DNA from: Ensifer adhaerens
GTDB taxonomy: Bacteria > Pseudomonadota > Alphaproteobacteria > Rhizobiales > Rhizobiaceae
Reading direction: 5' to 3'
Assembly (NCBI RefSeq): GCF_013283195.1
Contig: NZ_JABEKT010000006.1
Location: 1 to 64,000 of the forward strand
Length of the DNA: 64,000 nucleotides
The notes under the pieces: generated by a model
Seen by the model: the letters and a program-made list of their open reading frames with translations, nothing else
Databases searched by the model: none
What the model was told of the DNA's origin: nothing
Shown here: positions 34,092 to 42,627 of the stretch, one piece after another
Numbering within the stretch: the first letter of the stretch is position 1
Layout: every line of letters begins with the position of its first letter
Translations under genes and position numbers: made by a program

Positions 34092-35189
34092 ATGATGCAG
34101 TCAGTTCATGACGGCGCGCACCTGCGCCGGTTTTTCTCCTCGGTCGCCGCAGGCGCGATCGTCGCCGCCTCGCTCATCTCGGTTCCGGCACCGGCTTTTG
34201 CCACCGAGGAGCTCAATGCGCTCGTCTGGTGCGACCACACGGATCCGGCGCTGGTCGAACCGTTCGAGAAAGCCAACGACGTCAAGGTCAATCTCAAGGT
34301 CTATGAGGGAACGGGTGCCGCGCTCTCGATCCTCGATCAATCCCGCCCGGGCGATTGGGACGTGCTCGTCATCGACGGCGTCGACGTCCACCGTGCCATC
34401 GATCTCGACCTGCTTGCAGAAATGCCGGCCGACGCGCTGCCGACGGCAGACATCTTCCCCGAGGTGCGGATGGAAGCCAACAACACCAAGGACGGCAAGA
34501 CCTACGCCGTCACGGAAAAGTTTGGCTACAACACCGTCTCGTACGACAAGTCCAAGGTCGATCCGAAGGACATGCAGGATCTTTCGGTTGTCTTCTCCGA
34601 CAAGTACAAGGGCCGCATCGCCCTCTATGACTACTACCTGCCGATGATCGGCCTTGCCGGGCTTGGCCTTGGCAAGAAGACCGCTGAGCTTTCCGAGGCC
34701 GACATGCCGGCTCTCAAGGAGAAGCTCGCTGAGATGCGGGCGGCTTCCAAGCAGGTCAGTGATGTCGTGTCTTCGCAGACGGCGCTGGCAACTGGCGAAG
34801 TCGATATCCTGGTCGGCGGCGGCGAATGGATCACGGCGGTGCTTTCGGCCGACAAGCCCAACCTCGACTGGACCATCCCGGAGCAGGGTGCTGTGCGCTG
34901 GGCGCAGTCGATCGGCGTGATGAAGGATTCCGCCAAGCAGGATCTGGCACTGAAATTCGTGCAGTATATTGTCAGCCCTGAGGGCCAGGCGCGGCTTGCT
35001 ACATCCTCCTGCTACTGGGCGATGCCGGCAAACAGCAAGGCGGGCGAGCATCTGACCGACCCGCAGAAGGCGGCGCTGCGTTTCAACGAACAGGCCGAAT
35101 ACCTGAAGAAGACGCAGCTCTACCCGATCCCGTCGACCGAACTCGATCAGCAGTTCCAGGATGCCTGGACGGAGATGCTGCAGCAATAA
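34092..35189 (+). CDS. PotD/PotF-like ABC substrate-binding protein
   Basis: A 365-residue periplasmic binding protein with a signal peptide (ending PAPAFATEE). The mature protein shows PotD-family features such as LNALVWCDHTDPALVEPFEKANDVKVNLKVYEG, DVLVIDGVDVHRAIDL and ALKFVQYIVSPEGQARLA. The ligand is probably a polyamine or similar cationic compound, though the family also binds other solutes. ATG at 34092 is preceded by GAGGG. It is first in a six-gene operon. Confidence 0.9.
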   Translation: MMQSVHDGAHLRRFFSSVAAGAIVAASLISVPAPAFATEELNALVWCDHTDPALVEPFEKANDVKVNLKVYEGTGAALSILDQSRPGDWDVLVIDGVDVHRAIDLDLLAEMPADALPTADIFPEVRMEANNTKDGKTYAVTEKFGYNTVSYDKSKVDPKDMQDLSVVFSDKYKGRIALYDYYLPMIGLAGLGLGKKTAELSEADMPALKEKLAEMRAASKQVSDVVSSQTALATGEVDILVGGGEWITAVLSADKPNLDWTIPEQGAVRWAQSIGVMKDSAKQDLALKFVQYIVSPEGQARLATSSCYWAMPANSKAGEHLTDPQKAALRFNEQAEYLKKTQLYPIPSTELDQQFQDAWTEMLQQ

Positions 35190-35201
35190 CGCCTGATACC
35201 T

Positions 35202-35224
35202 GGCGACCGCACGCGGCGGTCGCC
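35202..35224. terminator. Intercistronic hairpin after the binding-protein gene
   Basis: GGCGACCGC (35202-35210) pairs with GCGGTCGCC (35216-35224). It lies between the binding-protein and first permease genes without a T tract, so it likely stabilises or attenuates the message rather than ending it. Confidence 0.6.
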
Positions 35225-35315
35225 GATCCTTCAGCCCGACTGCCGCCCCACCTTTCCGTGGGACGGTGGACTGCGTCCAACACCTTGTCGGGGCGCGCTC
35301 AAATCTGGAGCTTTC

Positions 35316-36179
35316 ATGACTGCGACAACCCTTGAGGATGCCGACCGTCGAAAGGCCTGGGGCTTCGCAGCGCCAGCGCTTTTGTGGACACTCGCCTTCT
35401 TCGTCGTCCCCTTCCTGTTCATGGCGGCGATGAGCCTCTGGAAGCGTGAGGGGCGGGAGATCGTCCGCGTCTGGAACCTCGACAACTACGCGCGCTTCTT
35501 CTCCGAGAACGCCCTGTTGCAGGGCCTGGTCAATTCGCTTGAGATTACTGTCATCGTCACGGTGCTTTCGGTGCTGCTTGCCTATCCGCTCGCCTGGATC
35601 ATCGCCGAGCGCGTGCCGAAGCGGTTCCAGCGCATGGCGCTTATTCTCGCGATCCTGCCGTTCTGGACCTCCTATGTGGTCCGCTCCTACTCCTGGCTGC
35701 TGGTGCTGTCGAAAAACGGCGTCATCAACCAGATGCTGACGGGCCTGGGACTGATCGCCGAACCGCTGGAGATCGCCAGCACGCGCACGGCAACGGTGAT
35801 CGGCTTCGTGCATTTCTTCGTCATGTTGTTGACGCTGACCATCTATTCCAACCTGATCCAGCTCTCGCCGAACTATCGCCGCGCGGCCGCCGATCTTGGT
35901 GCCAACGCCTTCCAGACCTTCTGGCATGTGGTGCTGCCGCTGACCTTGCCCGGCATCATGACCGGTGCGTTTCTGACCTTCGTGCTGTGCATCGGCGACT
36001 ACGTGACGCCGCAGATCCTCGGCGGCAACAACGAGCTGGTTCTGCCGCAGATCATCATGCTGCAGCTCGGCCGGCGCGCCGATTTCCCGATGGCAGCGGC
36101 GCTGTCGATCATTCTCATGCTGGCCGTCACCGTCGCCTATGTCCTGTGCGCCCGTTGGCTGAAGATCGAGAGGGCGTGA
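35316..36179 (+). CDS. PotB-like ABC permease
   Basis: The 287-residue permease has an N-terminal helix (ALLWTLAFFVVPFLFMAAM) and about five more. The EAA-type loop reads YRRAAADLGANAFQTFWHVVLPLTLPGI, as in spermidine/putrescine permeases. It forms the channel with the next gene, which starts within its stop codon (TGATG). Confidence 0.92.
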   Translation: MTATTLEDADRRKAWGFAAPALLWTLAFFVVPFLFMAAMSLWKREGREIVRVWNLDNYARFFSENALLQGLVNSLEITVIVTVLSVLLAYPLAWIIAERVPKRFQRMALILAILPFWTSYVVRSYSWLLVLSKNGVINQMLTGLGLIAEPLEIASTRTATVIGFVHFFVMLLTLTIYSNLIQLSPNYRRAAADLGANAFQTFWHVVLPLTLPGIMTGAFLTFVLCIGDYVTPQILGGNNELVLPQIIMLQLGRRADFPMAAALSIILMLAVTVAYVLCARWLKIERA

Positions 36180-36970
36180 TGCTGCGCAGAGTTTTCGTCA
36201 GTGGTGTGTCCTGGACCTACCTTGCCCTCGTCTACGCCTTCATCTTCCTGCCGGTCGCCGTGCTGGTGTTGTTCTCCTTCCAGGACGGACGGCTGCCGGT
36301 GCCGCCGTTCAACGGCTTTTCCATGCAGTGGTACGAGGCCGTCTTCGCCGACCGCAAGCTGATGGCAGCGCTCAGCAATTCGATGCTGGTCGCCATCTCC
36401 TCGTCGGTTGTCTCCTGCGTGCTCGGCTTTCTCGCTGCCTATTCGTTGGCGCGCTACAAGCTGCCGGGCTCGGCCCTGCAAAGGGGCCTGCTGATCGCGC
36501 CGATGACGGTCAGCTATCTCATCATCGCGCTCGGGCTTCTGGCGCTGCTCAATGCGCTGCACATGCCGCTGTCGCTTCTGACCGTCGGCATCGGCCATGT
36601 GGTGATCAACCTGCCCCTCTGCTTTGCCATCATTTACGCCTCGATGGGGGATCACCAGATCAACATCGAGCGGGCGGCGCGTGACCTTGGTGCCAGCGAT
36701 TTCAAGGTTATGGCGCTGGTGACAGCACCAATGCTGATGCCGTCGATCCTGGCCGCTTTCTTCCTGTCGGTGACCTTCAGCTGGGACGAGTTCATCATCG
36801 CCTTCCTGCTGTCGCGCTTCGACGTGACCCTGCCCGTCGAGATCTGGAGCATGCTGCGCTCCGGCCTCAATCCCAAGACCAATGCCATCGGCTCGCTGGT
36901 CTTTCTCGCCTCGGTGGCGCTGCTGCTGATCCTCGAGTTTTCCCTGTTCGGAAGGACGAAGAAACAATGA
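36179..36970 (+). CDS. PotC-like ABC permease
   Basis: This 263-residue permease has six predicted helices and the coupling loop IERAARDLGASDFKVMALVTAP. The start overlaps the previous stop by one base, and its stop overlaps the ATPase start by four. Confidence 0.92.
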   Translation: MLRRVFVSGVSWTYLALVYAFIFLPVAVLVLFSFQDGRLPVPPFNGFSMQWYEAVFADRKLMAALSNSMLVAISSSVVSCVLGFLAAYSLARYKLPGSALQRGLLIAPMTVSYLIIALGLLALLNALHMPLSLLTVGIGHVVINLPLCFAIIYASMGDHQINIERAARDLGASDFKVMALVTAPMLMPSILAAFFLSVTFSWDEFIIAFLLSRFDVTLPVEIWSMLRSGLNPKTNAIGSLVFLASVALLLILEFSLFGRTKKQ

Positions 36971-38067
36971 CCGCTCCCGTCTCGATCGAAAACGTCAGCA
37001 AGACCTTCGGCCACTTCACGGCGCTCGACAAGGTTTCGCTCGATATCCGGGCAGGCGAGTTCATCGTGCTGCTCGGCCCCTCGGGCTGCGGCAAGACCAC
37101 GCTTCTTTCCATTCTCGGCGGGTTCCTGTCGCCAAGTTCCGGCCGTGTCGTGATCGGCGATCGCGACATGACCTTCGTGACGCCGGCCAAGCGCCCGACG
37201 ACGACGATGTTTCAGGACTATGCGCTGTTTCCGCATATGCGGCTGGTCGACAATGTCGGCTTCGGGCTCCGGATGCGCGGCCTCGGTAAAGCGGAGCGGG
37301 ACGAAAAGGCGCTCGGCTTTCTCGATCTCGTCGGTCTCAAGGCGTCTGCCGGCAAGCGTCCGCACGAACTTTCCGGCGGCCAGCGGCAACGCGTGGCCCT
37401 TGCCCGCGCCCTTGCCGTCGATCCCGAGGTGCTGCTACTCGACGAACCGCTCGGCGCGCTGGACCTGAAGCTTCGCCGCCAGATGCAGGACGAGCTGAAG
37501 GCGATCCAGAAGCGGGTCGGCACCACCTTCGTGCATGTCACCCACGACCAGGAGGAGGCGATGGCGATCGCCGACCGGATCGTCGTCATGAACCAGGGCC
37601 GGATCGAGGATTTCGGCCCGCCGTCGCAGATCTACATGCGGCCGCGTTCGCTGTTTTCGGCGGGCTTCATGGGGGAGGTCAATTTCGTCCCCGGCCGGGT
37701 CAAGGCCGCCAACGCATCTTCGGCCGAGGTCGAAACTTCGCTCGGCAGCCTGGCGCTTCCGGCCGCCAATTTTACCGCTGCCGTGCCGAAGGCCGGTGAC
37801 GTGATCACGCTCACGATCCGGCCGGAGCATTTTCGCGGCGAAGACAAATCGGACGATCCGATGTTCGCTTTGGGGGATGCCCGGGTTGCCGGCAGCGCCT
37901 TCTTCGGCACCCACTACCGTTGCCACCTCCAGCCGTGCGCGACCGACGGCGATGCGCTGGTGGCACATCTGCCGCAATCCTCCGACGTGCGTGACGGCGA
38001 GATTGTCCCCCTTGCCGTGCGGGCTGCCGACGTCGTAGCTTTGCCGGCGGCAAGCGGAACCCTGTAG
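36967..38067 (+). CDS. PotA-like ABC ATPase
   Basis: A 366-residue ATPase with Walker A GPSGCGKTT, signature LSGGQRQRVALARA, Walker B VLLLDEPLGALD and switch HVTHDQEEAMAI, all intact. The C-terminal TOBE domain matches polyamine-type ATPases. It drives the importer encoded by the three preceding genes. Confidence 0.93.
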   Translation: MTAPVSIENVSKTFGHFTALDKVSLDIRAGEFIVLLGPSGCGKTTLLSILGGFLSPSSGRVVIGDRDMTFVTPAKRPTTTMFQDYALFPHMRLVDNVGFGLRMRGLGKAERDEKALGFLDLVGLKASAGKRPHELSGGQRQRVALARALAVDPEVLLLDEPLGALDLKLRRQMQDELKAIQKRVGTTFVHVTHDQEEAMAIADRIVVMNQGRIEDFGPPSQIYMRPRSLFSAGFMGEVNFVPGRVKAANASSAEVETSLGSLALPAANFTAAVPKAGDVITLTIRPEHFRGEDKSDDPMFALGDARVAGSAFFGTHYRCHLQPCATDGDALVAHLPQSSDVRDGEIVPLAVRAADVVALPAASGTL

Positions 38068-38071
38068 AAAA

Positions 38072-38806
38072 ATGCGGCGAATTGCTCCGAAAGACTGGTA
38101 TCAGGTGAAGCGTCTCGACGACGATGTCACCTCTATCTGCGAACCCTTCATCCAGGAATTCTATCGCTGCAACATCTGGCATGTGCGCGGCCGTGACCGT
38201 GACATGCTGGTCGATAGCGGCATGGGGGTGGTGTCCCTGCGCGAATGGGTGCCGCTGGTCACCGAACGCCCCCTGACGGCCGTCGCCAGCCATACGCATT
38301 TCGACCATATCGGCTGCCATCACGAGTTCGATTGCCGTTGCGTGCATTCAGGCGAAGCGGATCTCATGGCGCATCCGACACGCAGGAACACGCTGGCCGA
38401 GCCCTATGTTGACGACGAGATCTTCGATGCGCTGCCGCCCGAGCCCTATGCCTCCGCGACCTATGCGGTGAAGGCAGCGCCGGCGACGCGACTGCTCAAT
38501 GACGGCGATCATATCGATCTTGGCGACCGGGTGTTCGAGGTGATCCACACGCCTGGCCATTCGCCCGGAGGCATCGCGCTTTGGGAAGAAAGCACCGGCG
38601 TGCTCTTTTCCGGCGACATCCTCTATGACGGGCCGCTGATCGAGGACACCTACCACGCCAATGCCGACGACTATCTGGCGTCGATGGAACGGTTGCTGCG
38701 CATTCCGGCGCGTATCGTCCACGGCGGACATTTTCCGAGCTTTTCCGGCGCGCGGTATCGCACGCTCATCAAGGACTGGCTCGCTGAGAAAGAAAAGACA
38801 ATCTGA
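38072..38806 (+). CDS. Metallo-beta-lactamase-fold hydrolase
   Basis: This 244-residue protein has the dinuclear metal motif SHTHFDHIG, a second histidine in IHTPGHSPGG, and the bridging aspartate in FSGDILYDG. The last histidine is probably in IVHGGHFPSF. Members hydrolyse thioesters, lactones or similar bonds. It starts four bases after the ATPase stop and precedes an aldehyde dehydrogenase. The pair probably processes the solute imported by this operon, but the substrate is unknown. Confidence 0.87.
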   Translation: MRRIAPKDWYQVKRLDDDVTSICEPFIQEFYRCNIWHVRGRDRDMLVDSGMGVVSLREWVPLVTERPLTAVASHTHFDHIGCHHEFDCRCVHSGEADLMAHPTRRNTLAEPYVDDEIFDALPPEPYASATYAVKAAPATRLLNDGDHIDLGDRVFEVIHTPGHSPGGIALWEESTGVLFSGDILYDGPLIEDTYHANADDYLASMERLLRIPARIVHGGHFPSFSGARYRTLIKDWLAEKEKTI

Positions 38807-38822
38807 CGGGAAGGAGGAGCGC

Positions 38823-40256
38823 ATGCTCGACAAGAGGAAGTTTTACATTGATGGCCAATGGGTCGATCCGATCACGCCCAACGATCTGGAGGTGCTGAAC
38901 CCGGCGACCGAAAAGCCGGTTGCGGTGATCTCGATGGGCACGGCCGCGGATATCGATCGTGCGGTTGCCGCTGCGAAGAAGGCGTTCGCCACCTATAGCC
39001 ACACGAGCGTCGACGAGCGGCTGGCGCTGCTCGAAAGGCTGCTTTCGATCTACAAGCGCCGCTACGACGAGATGGTCGCGACCATCACCATGGAACTCGG
39101 CGCCCCCAAGACGATGACGCGCGAACAGCAGGCTGATGTCGGCGTCGGCCATCTGCAGGGGTTCATCGACGCCTTGAAGCGGCTGAAGACCCGCGACACG
39201 CTTCCGAACGGCGACGTGATCCTGCGCGAGCCGATCGGCGTGTGTGGCCTGATCACGCCCTGGAACTGGCCGATCAACCAGATCGCGCTCAAAGTCGTTC
39301 CGGCACTGGCCACCGGTTCTACCTGCGTCTTGAAGCCGAGCGAGTTTACGCCGCTCAACGCCATGCTCTATGCCGAGATGATCGACGAGGCCGGCTTCCC
39401 GGCGGGTGTCTTCAACCTCGTCAACGGCGACGGCATCAACGCTGGTGCCGCCCTCTCGAAGCACCGCGACATCGACATGATGTCGTTCACCGGCTCGACC
39501 CGCGCCGGCATCGCCGTCAGCAAGGACGCGGCCGAAACGGTCAAGCGGGTGACGCTCGAGCTCGGCGGCAAGTCGCCCAACATCGTCTTTGCCGATGCCG
39601 ACCTTGAAGACCGTGTCACCGGAAGCGTGCTCGAATGCTTCAACAATTCCGGCCAGTCCTGCGATGCGCCGACGCGCATGCTGGTCGAACGCAGCGTCTA
39701 CGACAAGGTGGTCGAGATCGCCGGCCGCGTCGGCCGCGAGGCGGCTGTTGGCGATCCGACCAAGGAAGGCAGCCACATCGGACCGCTGGTGAGCGACGTC
39801 CAGTTCGGCCGGGTGCAGGCGCTGATCGAGGCGGGCATTGCCGAAGGCGCGCGTCTTGTCGTCGGCGGTGCCGGCAAGCCCTCGGGCTTCGAGACCGGCT
39901 ATTTCGTCAAGCCGACCATTTTTGCCGACGTCAACAACACCATGCGCATCGCCCGCGAGGAGGTGTTCGGACCGGTGCTGACGATCATTCCCTTCGATAC
40001 CGAGGAAGAAGCGATCGCGATTGCCAACGACACCAATTACGGCCTCGCCGCCTATGTGCAGACCGGCGATCCGAAACGGGCCGAGCGGGTGGCATCGCGC
40101 CTGCGCGCCGGCATGGTTCACATCAATGGCGGGCCGCATCGCTACGGCAGCCCGTTCGGTGGCTACAAGCAGTCCGGCAACGGGCGTGAAGGCGGCATGT
40201 TCGGCCTTGAGGATTTCCTCGAGGTGAAGACCGTGCACATTCCGGACGCAGCCTGA
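38823..40256 (+). CDS. NAD(P)-dependent aldehyde dehydrogenase
   Basis: A 477-residue ALDH-superfamily enzyme. The cofactor and oxyanion motif is TPWNWP (Asn148), with Lys171 in KPSEF, general base Glu246 in LELGGK and nucleophile Cys280 in GQSCDAP. It would oxidise an aldehyde to the acid. ATG at 38823 has AAGGAGGAG before it. As last gene of the TetR-controlled operon it may oxidise an aminoaldehyde from polyamine breakdown, such as the product of PuuB. Its true aldehyde is not deducible. Confidence 0.9.
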   Translation: MLDKRKFYIDGQWVDPITPNDLEVLNPATEKPVAVISMGTAADIDRAVAAAKKAFATYSHTSVDERLALLERLLSIYKRRYDEMVATITMELGAPKTMTREQQADVGVGHLQGFIDALKRLKTRDTLPNGDVILREPIGVCGLITPWNWPINQIALKVVPALATGSTCVLKPSEFTPLNAMLYAEMIDEAGFPAGVFNLVNGDGINAGAALSKHRDIDMMSFTGSTRAGIAVSKDAAETVKRVTLELGGKSPNIVFADADLEDRVTGSVLECFNNSGQSCDAPTRMLVERSVYDKVVEIAGRVGREAAVGDPTKEGSHIGPLVSDVQFGRVQALIEAGIAEGARLVVGGAGKPSGFETGYFVKPTIFADVNNTMRIAREEVFGPVLTIIPFDTEEEAIAIANDTNYGLAAYVQTGDPKRAERVASRLRAGMVHINGGPHRYGSPFGGYKQSGNGREGGMFGLEDFLEVKTVHIPDAA

Positions 40257-40267
40257 TGGAACGAAGC

Positions 40268-40329
40268 ATCGCGTCCGTCAGACGCGATAGATAAACCGGC
40301 GGCCGCCCCGTTTGCGCAGGGCGGCCGCC
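40268..40329. terminator. Tandem hairpins ending the importer-ALDH operon
   Basis: The first hairpin is ATCGCGTC/GACGCGAT (40268-40288). The second has an 11-base-pair stem, GGCGGCCGCCC/GGGCGGCCGCC (40298-40329). The following ATTGTT is only weakly T-rich. Position between two operons supports a terminator role. Confidence 0.65.
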
Positions 40330-40402
40330 ATTGTTCTGGTGGGCGATTTATTGCGACTGTCGCCGATGCCGGTCTTCTGTTAGCTGCCTTGTTGAGGGCT
40401 CC

Positions 40403-41326
40403 ATGATTGCCCGCCAGCAGAATAGCGACATTGCCGTGATCCCAGCACCCTCCACCGCCTCCTCCCATAACCGCCTTGCCATGGCCGCTCTTTTGATCGG
40501 CGGGGCTGCGATCGGCGGCTCGCCGATCTTCGTGCGGCTGTCAGAGGTCGGGCCGATGGCAACGGCTTTCTGGCGTGTCGCACTGGCGCTGATCCCGCTT
40601 CTCGCCTGGTCCTGGTTTCGCGGCGCGCCAGCGGGGGACCGGCAGCCCGAGAAGCTCTCGGAATATGCGCTGCTGGTGTTGCCGGGCGTGTTCCTCGCGA
40701 TCGACCTTGCCGCCTGGCACTATGCGCTGACCAAGACGACGGTCGCCAATGCCACGCTTCTCGCCAACCTTGCCCCTGTGTTCGTCACGCTCGCGAGCTG
40801 GCTGTTGTTCCGCGCCCGCATCAGCGCCGTCTTTGCCATCGGGCTCGTGACGGCGGTCGTCGGCGTCATCACCCTCAAGGGCGGACCGATGGCGCTTGGC
40901 GACGGCAACCTGCTGGGCGACGGCGTCGCCGTTGTCGCTGCGATGTTCTATGCCGGCTATATCCTGGCGATCGGCCGGTTGCGCAGCCTGTTCAGCACCA
41001 TCCGCATCATGGTCTGGAGCACGGCCTCGGCCGCCATCTGCATGCTGCCGATCGTGCTTTTGTCCGAACCGACACTGATGCCGCCGACGCTCTTCGGCTG
41101 GTCGATGCTGTTCGGCCTCGCCTTCGTCAGCCATGCGGGCGGGCAGGTGGCGATCACCTATGCGCTCGCCTATCTGCCGCCGGCGTTTTCGTCGCTGACG
41201 CTGCTGCTGCAGCCGGTGGTCGCAGCCATCCTTGCCTGGATCCTGCTGTCCGAACCGGTCGGGCTGATGCAGGCAATCGGCGGGGCGATCGTGCTCGTCG
41301 GCATCCTGATCGCTCGCCGGGGTTAA
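40403..41326 (+). CDS. EamA/DMT-family transporter
   Basis: The 307-residue protein has about ten transmembrane helices in two homologous EamA halves (AAIGGSPIFVRLSEVGPMATAFWR in the first, GQVAITYALAYLPPAFSSLTLLLQPVVAAI in the second). Such transporters export amino acids or metabolites. ATG at 40403 follows GAGGG. A RIME-like repeat begins immediately after the stop codon. Confidence 0.88.
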   Translation: MIARQQNSDIAVIPAPSTASSHNRLAMAALLIGGAAIGGSPIFVRLSEVGPMATAFWRVALALIPLLAWSWFRGAPAGDRQPEKLSEYALLVLPGVFLAIDLAAWHYALTKTTVANATLLANLAPVFVTLASWLLFRARISAVFAIGLVTAVVGVITLKGGPMALGDGNLLGDGVAVVAAMFYAGYILAIGRLRSLFSTIRIMVWSTASAAICMLPIVLLSEPTLMPPTLFGWSMLFGLAFVSHAGGQVAITYALAYLPPAFSSLTLLLQPVVAAILAWILLSEPVGLMQAIGGAIVLVGILIARRG

Positions 41327-41425
41327 GCATCTCCAAAAAGTGTGAAGCGGTTTTCCGCGAGGAAATGCGTAAAAACAAAGAGGTCGAGCGTTTCCACGTC
41401 GCCGACGACACTGGAAACGCTCTCG
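41327..41425. repeat. RIME-like palindromic mosaic repeat, copy 2
   Basis: About 99 bases homologous to 1413-1516. GAAGCGGTTTTCC, GGAAATGC, TAAAAACAA and the outer GAGCGTTTC/GAAACGCTC arms are shared, and the central part of the second palindrome differs. It fills the gap between two convergent genes and may act as a terminator for both. Confidence 0.8.
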
Positions 41426-41431
41426 TTCGAT

Positions 41432-42610
41432 TCAGAGACCGGGCAGGTTGAAGCCGGCGAGCCGCTCTTCCAGCTGGCGGATCGTGGCCGCATCGGCATT
41501 GGCAAAGGCAAAGCGCAGGTAGTTTTCCTGGCCCTCGCCAAAGTAGTCACCTGGCAGGCAGACGACGCCGGCGAGTTTCGCCAGCTTCTCGGCGACGAAC
41601 TGCGAATCGATGTCGGGGAAGGGGTGGCGGATATAGGCGAAGTAGGCGCCGATCGCCTGCAGCTTCCATTGCGGCAGCCGGCTCATGACATCACGCAGCG
41701 CATCGGCGCGCGCGGCGATCTCGACGCGATTGCCCAGGCGCCACTCAGCAAGCGCCGGAATGGCCCTGGCGACTGCTGCCTGCGCCGAGCGCGGGGCGCA
41801 GATCTGCAGATTGTCCATGATCTTGGTGACCTGATCGACGAGTGCAGGCCCGGCCGTGATCGCGCCGAGCCTATGGCCGGGGATGCAGAAGGATTTGGAG
41901 AAGCTGTAGAGGCCGATGAAGCTGTCCTGCCACCCTTCCACCTGCAGCAGACCGTGCGGTGCAGCACCCGCATCGGGCAGGAAGTCGCGATAGGTTTCGT
42001 CGAGGATCAACCAGGTGCCGTTGGCGCGGCAGGCCTCGTGAATGCGCGCCAGAAGCTCAGGCGGATAGATCGCACCGGTCGGGTTGTTTGGCGACACCAG
42101 CGCGAGCGCCCTGATGCCTGGCCGCAGCGCAGCGGCGATTGCGTCCACCTCCGGCAGGAAACCGTGACCGGCGTCGCAGGGCACCAGCTCGACATTGATG
42201 CCGAGCATCGCCAGCGTCGTTTCCTGGTTGAAGTAGTAGGGGTTGGTCATCAGGATCGTGTCGCCGGCCGAGGCAATTGCCATCGCGGTACAGATGAAAG
42301 CCTGGTTGCAGCCCGACGTGATGTGGATGTTGTCGGCCGTGATCGCGGCGCCATAGAGGCTTGCCACATGCGCGCCGTAGGCGTCGCGCAGCACCGCTTC
42401 GCCCTCGATCGCGCCATAGCCGGTAAAGGCGGTCGATGCGGCAGCTTCGCCGAGCCAGGCCAGCATGTCCGGGTGCGCCGGATAGCCGGGCACCGCCTGC
42501 GACAGGTCGATCAGCGGCCCGCGGGAGCCATCATAGCTTTTCGCCCAAGCGAGCACCGAGGGGACGGGCGGCGGCGAGAGCTTTTCGACGAGCGGATTGA
42601 AATGCGGCAT
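41432..42610 (-). CDS. Class I/II PLP-dependent aminotransferase
   Basis: A 392-residue aminotransferase. The PLP lysine lies in LYSFSKSFCIPGHRLG, with the cofactor aspartate region VSPNNPTGAIYP and LILDETYRDF, and the substrate arginine near NYLRFAFAN. It begins 17 bases after the LysR gene and is probably co-transcribed. Substrate is unknown; transamination of arginine, a guanidino acid or a polyamine-derived acid would fit the neighbourhood. Confidence 0.88.
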   Translation of the reverse strand: MPHFNPLVEKLSPPPVPSVLAWAKSYDGSRGPLIDLSQAVPGYPAHPDMLAWLGEAAASTAFTGYGAIEGEAVLRDAYGAHVASLYGAAITADNIHITSGCNQAFICTAMAIASAGDTILMTNPYYFNQETTLAMLGINVELVPCDAGHGFLPEVDAIAAALRPGIRALALVSPNNPTGAIYPPELLARIHEACRANGTWLILDETYRDFLPDAGAAPHGLLQVEGWQDSFIGLYSFSKSFCIPGHRLGAITAGPALVDQVTKIMDNLQICAPRSAQAAVARAIPALAEWRLGNRVEIAARADALRDVMSRLPQWKLQAIGAYFAYIRHPFPDIDSQFVAEKLAKLAGVVCLPGDYFGEGQENYLRFAFANADAATIRQLEERLAGFNLPGL

Positions 42611-42627
42611 GGCGGAGTTCCTATGGC

